Part shown: piece after piece, positions 6,349 through 11,328 of the stretch
How positions within the stretch are numbered: the first letter of the stretch is position 1
How the letters are laid out: each line of letters begins with the position of its first letter
From: Xanthobacteraceae bacterium
GTDB taxonomy: Bacteria; Pseudomonadota; Alphaproteobacteria; Rhizobiales; Xanthobacteraceae
Assembly: GCA_025929595.1 (NCBI GenBank)
Contig: JAICQA010000055.1
Coordinates: 1-11,328 of the forward strand
Direction: 5' to 3'
DNA: 11,328 nucleotides
Made by a program: the position numbers and the translations under genes
The notes under the pieces: model-generated
What the model saw: the letters and a program-made list of their open reading frames with translations, nothing else
Told to the model about the DNA's origin: nothing
Database searches by the model: none

Positions 6349-7314
6349 ATGCATCATCGGATTCTGGCTTCGGCCGTCGCGCTGCTCGCGCTGGCCTATG
6401 TGGCCCCGGCGCTCGCGCAGGAAGTCACCTTGCGCGCGGTTTCGTCGTTTGCCGAGGGCACGCAATTCTCCAAGAATTTCGAACGCTTCATCGAGAAGGT
6501 GAACAAGGACGGCAAAGGGGTCGTGCAGATCAATTACATCGGCGGCCCGCGCGCCGTGCCGCCCTTCGAGGTGGGCAACGCCGTGCGCACCAAGGTCGTC
6601 GACATGGCGAATGTGACCGGCGCCTTCTACACGAACCTCATGCCGGAAGCGGACGGCTTCAAGCTCATCGGCAAGCCGATGAGCGAGCAGCGCAAGAACG
6701 GAACCTGGGCCTACATCAACGAGCTTCACAACAAGAAGCTGAACTCGCATTACCTCGCGCGTCAGTTTCACAACGTTCCGTTCCACATCTATCTCAACAA
6801 GAAGATCGACAAGCTCGATTTCTCCGGCCTCAAGATCCGCGTGACGCCGGTCTATCGCGACATCGTGCAGGCGCTCGGCGGGACACCGATCAACACCGCG
6901 CCCGGTGAAGTCTTCACCGCGCTCGAGCGCGGCGTCGTCGATGGCTACGGCTGGCCCGTCAGCGGCATCTTCGACCTGGGCTGGGACAAGGTCACGAAAT
7001 TCCGCATGGACCCCGGATTCTACAGCGTCGAGGTCAACGTGCTGGTCAACCAGGACGTCTGGAAGGGCCTGAACGACAAGCAGCGCAAAGTGCTGAGCGA
7101 CGCCGCGCTGTGGCTGGAAGGGCTCGACTCCGAGAACGTCGCCGGCAACAAGGCCGAGGTCGATCGGCAGACGAAAGCCGGTATCCAGGCGATCTCCTTC
7201 GGCCCTGCGGAATCGAAAAAATTCATCGACCAGGCGAACAACGTCGCGTGGGAGTCGGTGATCAAGCGGGCGCCGGACACCGCGCCGAAGCTGCGCCAAC
7301 TGTCGGGCAATTGA
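6349..7314 (+). CDS. dctP: TRAP transporter substrate-binding protein
   Basis: 321 residues from ATG 6349, with GGGAGG at 6335-6340 and 8 nt spacing; this start places a Sec signal peptide exactly at the N-terminus. The signal peptide is MHHR followed by a hydrophobic stretch and ALA-Q, with cleavage expected after residue 23, so the protein is periplasmic. It is a DctP-family (PF03480-type) solute receptor. R164 in GLKIRVTP is the conserved arginine that clamps the ligand carboxylate, and the downstream block LGGTPINTAPGEVFTALERGVVDG (176-199) is the family signature. W202, W211 and several Phe/Tyr residues occur in the second lobe, but ligand identity cannot be read from them. The ligand is presumably an organic acid. 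It is the first gene of the dctP-dctQ-dctM operon and is transcribed away from iorA, suggesting an aromatic or 2-oxo acid substrate (inference). Confidence 0.92.
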   Translation: MHHRILASAVALLALAYVAPALAQEVTLRAVSSFAEGTQFSKNFERFIEKVNKDGKGVVQINYIGGPRAVPPFEVGNAVRTKVVDMANVTGAFYTNLMPEADGFKLIGKPMSEQRKNGTWAYINELHNKKLNSHYLARQFHNVPFHIYLNKKIDKLDFSGLKIRVTPVYRDIVQALGGTPINTAPGEVFTALERGVVDGYGWPVSGIFDLGWDKVTKFRMDPGFYSVEVNVLVNQDVWKGLNDKQRKVLSDAALWLEGLDSENVAGNKAEVDRQTKAGIQAISFGPAESKKFIDQANNVAWESVIKRAPDTAPKLRQLSGN

Positions 7315-7321
7315 TCCGGAT

Positions 7322-7355
7322 TGCGGGCGCTGCGCGTCGTCGCGCGGCGCCCGCA
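7322..7355 (+). other. Strong intra-operon hairpin between dctP and dctQ
   Basis: TGCGGGCGCTGCGCG (7322-7336) pairs with CGCGCGGCGCCCGCA (7341-7355): 15 base pairs with a single G-U wobble (7331/7346) and a 4-nt loop, TCGT. It begins 7 nt after the dctP stop and ends 23 nt before the dctQ start. No T-run follows (TCCTATTTGG), so complete termination is unlikely. A structure of this strength behind a binding-protein gene fits 3'-end stabilisation of the dctP message and lower expression of the membrane genes, as known for other transporter operons. Structure is seen in the sequence; function is inferred. Confidence 0.65.
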
Positions 7356-7378
7356 TCCTATTTGGCTGGGGCTGACCG

Positions 7379-7894
7379 TTGAATCGCGCCGCGGACCTGT
7401 TCGGACGCCTGCTGCACATGCTGATCGTCTGGGCGGCGCTCTTGCTGCTCGCGATGGTCGTCGTGGTGACAGCCGACATCGGGCTGCGCAATCTGACCGG
7501 CCGCTCGATCGACTGGGCGAACGAAGTCTCCGAATACGCGCTCTATTTTATGACTTTGCTCGCGGCGCCCTGGCTGCTGCGCTATGGGCGGCACGTGCGG
7601 CTCGATCTCGTCCTCGTCATGGTGCCACCGCGCGTGGCGTGGCGCATCGAGATAATCGCCGACCTCCTTGGCTTTGCCGTCTGCATGGTGCTCGTGTGGT
7701 ACGGCTCGGCCATGACGTTTGAGAGCTGGCGTCTCGGCTCGATCACCATCAAGAATCTCGTCTTCCCCGAATGGTGGCTGCTCGCGCCCCTGCCGGCGGC
7801 CTTCGTGCTGCTCGCCATCGAATTCCTCTTCCGCCTGCACCGGCTGCTGCACGGCGACCGCCGTCCGCGCGAAGAAGCGACCTCGGTCGGGTAA
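7379..7894 (+). CDS. dctQ: TRAP transporter small permease subunit
   Basis: 171 residues. The start is taken as TTG 7379, preceded by GGGG at 7368-7371 with 7 nt spacing. The next in-frame start, ATG 7418, would remove 13 residues before the first membrane helix and cannot be excluded. Four transmembrane helices are predicted by eye at about 11-36, 48-66, 92-110 and 132-153. Between helices 1 and 2 is TADIGLRNLTGRSIDWANEVSEY (31-53), the typical DctQ region with the conserved R-N-x(n)-W-x-N-E-x-x-E-Y pattern. RYGRHVRLDLV (68-78) follows helix 2, as is usual in this family. The subunit forms the inner-membrane QM complex with DctM and helps dock the loaded binding protein. It is separated from dctP by 64 bp holding a hairpin and from dctM by 9 bp. 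Confidence 0.9.
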   Translation: MNRAADLFGRLLHMLIVWAALLLLAMVVVVTADIGLRNLTGRSIDWANEVSEYALYFMTLLAAPWLLRYGRHVRLDLVLVMVPPRVAWRIEIIADLLGFAVCMVLVWYGSAMTFESWRLGSITIKNLVFPEWWLLAPLPAAFVLLAIEFLFRLHRLLHGDRRPREEATSVG

Positions 7895-7903
7895 ACGGCG
7901 CGC

Positions 7904-9223
7904 ATGAACTGGATCGAAGCAAGTCTCATTCTGTTCGGCGGCCTGGTCGCGCTGATGGGCCTCGGTCTGCCCGTGGCCTTCGCGTTTCTGGCGCTGAATA
8001 TCGTCGGCGCGCTGCTCTTTCTGGGTGGCGAGCCGGGACTGCCGCAACTCGCGCGCAACGCCGTGCAGTCGGTCACGAGCTTTTCGCTGACGCCGATCCC
8101 GTTCTTCGTGCTGATGGGCGAGGTGCTCTTTCACACCGGCGTCGCGCTGAAAGCGATTGACGCGATCGCACTCCTGATCCGCCGCGTGCCGGGCCGGCTC
8201 GCCGTGATCGTGATCGTCGCGGGCACCGTCTTTTCCGCGATCTCCGGCTCGACCATCGCGACGACGGCGCTCCTTGGCACGCTGATGCTCCCCGCCATGC
8301 TCGACCGCGGCTACGATCCGCGCATGGCCATGGGGCCGATCATGGGCATCGGCGGCGTGGATATGCTGATCCCGCCCTCGGCGCTGACGGTGCTCCTCGG
8401 CAGCCTCGCCGGCATTTCCATTACCGGCCTCCTAATCGGCGGCATCGTGCCGGGCCTCATCCTGAGCGCTCTGTTTGTCGGCTATATCGTCGTCCGCTCG
8501 CATATCAATCCTTCGCTCGCCCCGAGTGGAAGCATCGAGGAAGCGCCCGCCGGCTTCGCGCGCTGGATGCCGTTTGTCCTTCACGTCCTGCCGCTTTTGT
8601 TCATCTTCGGCGTCGTCGTCGGCGCCATGACGCGCGGCTGGGCCACGCCCACGGAAGCGGCGGCCCTCGGTGCGACGGGCACCATCGTGGCGGCCGCCGC
8701 CTATCGCGCGCTCACGATCGACAATCTGATGAAGGCGCTGATCGGCACGGCGGCGATCTCGGGCACGATCCTGTTCATCATTGTCGGCGCCACGACCTTC
8801 GCGCAGGTTCTGAGCTTTTCGGGCGCGGTCAACGGCATCATTTCGCTCGTCACCGGCGCGGGCTATCCGCCCTTCGCCGTGGTGATCGGGATGCTGCTGA
8901 TCCTGCTGTTCCTTGGCTGCTTCGTCGATCAGGTCAGCATGATGCTGATCACGCTGCCCTTCTTCATGCCGCTCGTATTCGCGCTGCACATCGATCCGAT
9001 CTGGTTCGGGATTCTCTTCCTGCTCTGCATGCAGCTCGGTCTGCTGACGCCGCCCTTCGGACTTCTGCTCTTTACGATGAAGGGGGTCGCGCCGGCCTCC
9101 GTCACCATGCCCCAGATTTACCGGGCGGTGGTGCCCTATGTATTCTTCGGGCTTCTGGTGATTGCGCTGATCCTGCTGTTCCCGCCGGTCGCGACCTGGC
9201 TGCCGGCATTTGTCGGGCCATAG
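7904..9223 (+). CDS. dctM: TRAP transporter large permease subunit
   Basis: 439 residues from ATG 7904, 9 bp after the dctQ stop; the ribosome binding site is weak, so translation may be coupled to dctQ. It is strongly hydrophobic throughout, consistent with the roughly dozen membrane segments of the DctM (ion transporter superfamily) fold with two inverted repeats. Family motifs are present in order: PIPFFVLMGEVLFHTG (64-79); ISGSTIATTALLGTLMLP (113-130); GVDMLIPPSALTVLLG (151-166); GWATPTEAAALGA (245-257); and LGLLTPPFGLLLF (378-390). The first-half and second-half hairpin motifs correspond to the sodium- and substrate-binding regions in solved TRAP QM structures. The protein imports the DctP-bound organic acid, driven by an ion (usually sodium) gradient, across the inner membrane. 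Length and motifs are normal, with no sign of damage. It is the last gene of the operon. Confidence 0.95.
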   Translation: MNWIEASLILFGGLVALMGLGLPVAFAFLALNIVGALLFLGGEPGLPQLARNAVQSVTSFSLTPIPFFVLMGEVLFHTGVALKAIDAIALLIRRVPGRLAVIVIVAGTVFSAISGSTIATTALLGTLMLPAMLDRGYDPRMAMGPIMGIGGVDMLIPPSALTVLLGSLAGISITGLLIGGIVPGLILSALFVGYIVVRSHINPSLAPSGSIEEAPAGFARWMPFVLHVLPLLFIFGVVVGAMTRGWATPTEAAALGATGTIVAAAAYRALTIDNLMKALIGTAAISGTILFIIVGATTFAQVLSFSGAVNGIISLVTGAGYPPFAVVIGMLLILLFLGCFVDQVSMMLITLPFFMPLVFALHIDPIWFGILFLLCMQLGLLTPPFGLLLFTMKGVAPASVTMPQIYRAVVPYVFFGLLVIALILLFPPVATWLPAFVGP

Positions 9224-9241
9224 GCGCGCGAAATCCGCGCC
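9223..9241 (+). terminator. Weak stem-loop after dctM
   Basis: GGCGCG (9223-9228) and CGCGCC (9236-9241) can pair around a 7-nt loop (CGAAATC), starting at the dctM stop codon; a slipped 5-bp version (9226-9230 with 9236-9240) is also possible. There is no T-run on either strand. It is the only candidate stop signal in the 47 bp between the convergent dctM gene and the 239-residue gene. A Rho-dependent end is at least as likely. Confidence 0.2.
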
Positions 9242-9270
9242 CGCCGCACTCGCGATAGAGGAAAGGGGTC

Positions 9271-9990
9271 TTAGGCCGCGACGTTGCGCAGCCGCGCCGC
9301 GCTCTCGCGCAACTCGGCGTCCTGCGCGTATTTGCGCAGCGCAAGTTTCACACGGTCCTGATGGCGCGCCGCGGCGTCCTGGCCGAGCAGCTTCATTTCG
9401 CCATGCACGCTGTCGCTGAAATAATTTGCGATGCGCGACTTTCGGCCGTCGATAGCGGAAAGGTCGATCTTGCCGGGATGGTCCGGGAAGTCGAACAGCG
9501 TGGCGCTGCGTCCCGTGGCGCGCTCGTGCAGCCAGAAACTGCGGCCCGCCGCGTCGCGGCCTTCTTCAGAAATATTGTAGCCCGCGAGCTGGATAGACTC
9601 GGAAATATAGTGGTGTTTGCGCAGCGGCGGTTCGTGCAGGCCGGTGAAGGCCGACACCCGATAGAGGTAGTCGGGTCGCAGCGCCGTGATCAGCTTGCTG
9701 TAGCTCGCCAGAACGATCGACAGCACGAGATGGACGCCGCCATCCGGCAGTATTTTGCGCGCCACCAGGCGGTTCTGGATGGCGAAGACATCGCTGCCGC
9801 TGAAGCGCAGGATATCGAAGGAGAATTCGTGGAAGTTGAACCCGTCGTGGGTCCTCGGGGTGCAATGGCACTCGACCGAAGTGACCGTACCCGCATTCGA
9901 CAGGCCGATGGGAACGAGCGTCGAGTAACGCCCGCCGTCCCTCTCGACGGCGATATCCTGCGGAACGCCACTGGTAAGCGGCACTGACAC
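9271..9990 (-). CDS. Unrecognised 239-residue protein
   Basis: 239 residues from GTG 9990, with GAAGGG 8 nt upstream and a good promoter behind it; a second GTG at 9984 is less well placed. I do not recognise a family. There is no signal peptide or membrane helix by eye, so it is probably cytoplasmic. The first half looks beta-rich (RYSTLVPIGLSNAGTVTSVE, 21-40; FNFHEFSFDILRF, 51-63). Residues 86-110 (VHLVLSIVLASYSKLITALRPDYLY) form a hydrophobic core. His/Tyr/Phe residues cluster at 115-130 (FTGLHEPPLRKHHYIS) and in SFWLHERATG (151-160). The C-terminal about 45 residues are charged and helical (GEMKLLGQDAAARHQDRV). It uses the same G+C-rich codon pattern as its neighbours, has its own promoter and stands alone, convergent with dctM. 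No function is proposed. Confidence 0.72.
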   Translation of the reverse strand: MSVPLTSGVPQDIAVERDGGRYSTLVPIGLSNAGTVTSVECHCTPRTHDGFNFHEFSFDILRFSGSDVFAIQNRLVARKILPDGGVHLVLSIVLASYSKLITALRPDYLYRVSAFTGLHEPPLRKHHYISESIQLAGYNISEEGRDAAGRSFWLHERATGRSATLFDFPDHPGKIDLSAIDGRKSRIANYFSDSVHGEMKLLGQDAAARHQDRVKLALRKYAQDAELRESAARLRNVAA

Positions 9991-10026
9991 GTAAGCAACC
10001 CTTCAACAGACGGAAAACGCCAAGGA

Positions 10027-10054
10027 ATTGTACGGACAGCGAAATCGATGACAA
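10027..10054 (-). promoter_or_regulatory. Sigma-70-like promoter of the 239-residue gene
   Basis: Read on the minus strand: -35 TTGTCA at 10054-10049, a 16-nt spacer, and -10 TACAAT at 10032-10027, each one mismatch from consensus. The transcript would start near 10020 and give a leader of about 30 nt before GTG 9990, which carries the GAAGGG ribosome binding site. This is the best housekeeping-type promoter in the window. It supports the minus-strand 239-residue frame as a real gene with its own control. Confidence 0.6.
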
Positions 10055-10120
10055 AGGAATCCGCCGCGCGACCCGGAGTTTTCAACCGATTCTGTGATTT
10101 GGAGATTTGTGTGCGTAACG

Positions 10121-10137
10121 TGTTGACGGCGGCAACA
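10121..10137 (+). repeat. Short dyad TGTTG-N7-CAACA
   Basis: TGTTG (10121-10125) and CAACA (10133-10137) are perfect inverted repeats around ACGGCGG, in the 235-bp region between the divergent 239- and 135-residue genes. The left arm overlaps a -35-like TTGACG (10123-10128), but no matching -10 follows at normal distance. It could be an operator half-site pair or chance; only the symmetry is seen. Confidence 0.2.
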
Positions 10138-10163
10138 TCGAATTCGCGCGGCGATTCTCATGC

Positions 10164-10193
10164 GCGGAACAATCGCTTGCAGGCTTGTTCCGC
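10164..10193 (+). repeat. 9-bp inverted repeat in the leader of the 135-residue gene
   Basis: GCGGAACAA (10164-10172) and TTGTTCCGC (10185-10193) are perfect inverted repeats with a 12-nt loop, followed at once by the 8-bp palindrome TTCCGGAA (10194-10201). The element ends 32 nt before the ATG at 10226. It could be an RNA hairpin in the leader or a protein-binding site. The GGAAC with a downstream GTT resembles an alphaproteobacterial general-stress (EcfG) promoter, but the spacing is short by about one base and the -10 reads TGTT rather than CGTT. Confidence 0.4.
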
Positions 10194-10225
10194 TTCCGGA
10201 AGATTGCACGGCTGGAGCTAAGTCC

Positions 10226-10633
10226 ATGACTCGGCGTAATTCTTCGCTCGGCCTGTTCGGACTCTTCGGCCGTTCGGCCGATCTGCGACAGCTCGATGAC
10301 GCACTGCGCGCAGTCGATCTGCATCCGCGCCTGGTCCCTGAGGCCGTGAAGCTCACGGTTGTCGGTCTGTTGAAAGATGACGCGCCGGGCGGCGAACCGC
10401 CGTCTCACGCCTACCGCAGCGCAGCGGAACTGCTCGCCTACTGCATGATCGGGGCCGAGGGTTTTGCCGGTGCCAACGATTCGGTCCTGGCGCGTCAGGT
10501 TGAGTCGCGCATCGAAGCCGCGTTGCAAAGCGGCGCGTCGCTCGACGCGCAGCTCATCCTCCTGACGATTCATGCGAAAATCATCCAGCCGAGCGTCGTC
10601 GCGGCCTTCGGCCTGGAGAGTGGCGCGCGTTAG
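10226..10633 (+). CDS. Conserved-looking 135-residue protein of unknown function
   Basis: 135 residues from ATG 10226, chosen because GGAG lies at 10214-10217 with 8 nt spacing. An upstream in-frame ATG at 10160 would add 22 residues encoded across an inverted repeat and has no ribosome binding site. The product begins MTRRNSSLGLFGLFGRSADL, then LRAVDLHPRLVPEAVKLTVVGLLKD (27-51), a variable linker (52-62), SAAELLAYCMIGAEGF (65-80), and helices to the end. It appears all-helical and soluble, with no signal peptide, membrane segment or metal motif. I have an impression of similar small proteins in Hyphomicrobiales, but cannot name a family or function. It stands alone: divergent from the 239-residue gene and 200 bp before the ABC transporter gene. 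Confidence 0.7.
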   Translation: MTRRNSSLGLFGLFGRSADLRQLDDALRAVDLHPRLVPEAVKLTVVGLLKDDAPGGEPPSHAYRSAAELLAYCMIGAEGFAGANDSVLARQVESRIEAALQSGASLDAQLILLTIHAKIIQPSVVAAFGLESGAR

Positions 10634-10833
10634 TTCGCCTGGCGGTAACAGACACCCAATTGTCGTCGGATCGACGCCCGGCCGTTAGACACGTTTTCTA
10701 GCGTCCGCCTCGCTTCTCGAAGCGCGCGATCATGGCCATGCACCCTGCCACCCTCGTCAGATCGGAACCTGTTGGAACGCCTTGCTGCGGCACGCCGGGC
10801 TCCGCTAACGTTTGGCGGCGCGGAGGACGGCAA

Positions 10834-11328
10834 ATGACGGCATTCCTGCGCCTCGAGAATGTGCACAAGGCGTGGGGTGGCGTCGTCGGCGTTGACGGGA
10901 TCGACCTCACCATTGCCAGGGGCGAGTTCACGGTCCTGCTCGGCCCATCGGGTTGCGGGAAGTCGACGCTGCTGCGGCTCGTGGCCGGTCTCGAGGCGCC
11001 CGATCGCGGACGAATATTCATCGACGGCAAGGATGTCACCGGCAGTCCGCCGGCGAGCCGCGGGCTCTCGATGGTGTTTCAGTCCTATGCGCTGTTCCCG
11101 CACCTGTCGGTTGCCGAGAATATCGTCTTCGGCCTGAGGGTGCGGGGCGTGGCGAAGGCGGAACGCACCGGGCGGCTCGCCAAGGCGCTTGCGCTCACCG
11201 GCCTCAACGGCCTCGAACATCGCAAGCCGTCCGAACTGTCCGGCGGCCAGCGGCAGCGCGTGGCGCTGGCGCGCGCCGTGATCGCCGACCACCCCATCTG
11301 TCTGATGGACGAGCCGCTCTCCAATCTC
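10834..11328 (+). CDS. MalK/UgpC-type ABC transporter ATPase, N-terminal part
   Basis: The first 165 codons of an open frame that runs off the window. ATG 10834 is preceded by GGAGGA (10822-10827), 6 nt away. The nucleotide-binding domain is nearly complete: Walker A GPSGCGKST (37-45), Q-loop Q83 in MVFQSYALFPH (80-90), signature LSGGQRQR (135-142) and Walker B ICLMDE (155-160) with catalytic E160, then PLSNL of the D-loop. FQSYALFPHLSVAENIVFGL and CLMDEPLSNL are typical of the carbohydrate-importer (CUT1) subfamily (MalK, UgpC, MsmK), whose members usually carry a C-terminal regulatory OB/TOBE domain, here beyond the edge. It would energise uptake of a sugar, polyol or glycerol-3-phosphate. 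Polyamine- or iron-type ATPases share parts of these motifs, so the substrate class is tentative. The transporter partners are not in the window; downstream genes would decide. Confidence 0.92.
   Translation, partial: MTAFLRLENVHKAWGGVVGVDGIDLTIARGEFTVLLGPSGCGKSTLLRLVAGLEAPDRGRIFIDGKDVTGSPPASRGLSMVFQSYALFPHLSVAENIVFGLRVRGVAKAERTGRLAKALALTGLNGLEHRKPSELSGGQRQRVALARAVIADHPICLMDEPLSNL

Noticed and set aside
6301..7491. 396-codon open frame on the minus strand over dctP and the dctQ start
   Set aside because: Antisense to a gene with a clear signal peptide and DctP motifs; it also crosses the intergenic hairpin and contains no recognisable domain.
10660..10724. Small dyads (CGTCG-GAT-CGACG at 10664-10676 and CGCTTC-TC-GAAGCG at 10711-10724) as terminators of the 135-residue gene
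   Set aside because: Short stems with 2-3 nt loops and no T-run; not distinguishable from chance in this G+C-rich DNA.
10630..11292. 220-codon open frame on the minus strand over the ABC ATPase
   Set aside because: Antisense to a frame with complete Walker A, signature and Walker B motifs.

Overview
The window is G+C-rich coding DNA (roughly two thirds G+C by eye, not computed) with densely packed operons. It looks like an alphaproteobacterium, probably of the Hyphomicrobiales type. The reasons are the fused dehydroshikimate dehydratase/HPPD-like enzyme, the DUF6537-type indolepyruvate oxidoreductase beta subunit, the three-gene TRAP transporter and the codon usage. No rRNA, tRNA, insertion sequence, phage gene or CRISPR array was seen.

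Layout. Positions 1-2548, plus strand: the 3' end of a shikimate/quinate dehydrogenase gene (aroE-like), then quiC1 (3-dehydroshikimate dehydratase fused to an HPPD-like VOC half), then a single-domain rhodanese. Positions 2551-6189, minus strand: iorA-iorB, a thiamine-diphosphate, iron-sulfur 2-oxoacid (arylpyruvate):ferredoxin oxidoreductase, meeting the rhodanese gene tail to tail with only 2 bp between stops. Positions 6190-6348: a 159 bp divergent control region. Positions 6349-9223, plus strand: dctP-dctQ-dctM, a complete TRAP transporter. Positions 9271-9990, minus strand: an unrecognised 239-residue protein behind a good sigma-70-like promoter. Positions 10226-10633, plus strand: an unrecognised 135-residue protein. 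Positions 10834-11328, plus strand: the first 165 codons of a MalK/UgpC-type ABC transporter ATPase, cut by the window edge.

How it may work together. The first two genes form a short route from shikimate or quinate-derived 3-dehydroshikimate to protocatechuate, that is, catabolic use of plant hydroaromatic acids. IorAB would convert aryl- or indolepyruvate to the aryl-acetyl-CoA with reduction of ferredoxin. TRAP systems import organic acids, including aromatic ones in some bacteria, and this one shares its promoter region with iorAB. The two may therefore form an uptake-plus-oxidation module for an aromatic 2-oxo acid or a related acid; this is inference. No regulator gene lies in the window, but the control region carries an 18/20 palindrome placed like an operator.

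Most notable non-coding features: the palindrome at 6282-6301; a 15-bp hairpin with a 4-nt loop between dctP and dctQ; a stem-loop abutting the rhodanese ribosome binding site; and a 9-bp inverted repeat in the leader of the 135-residue protein gene. I found no clearly novel multi-gene defence or mobile system.
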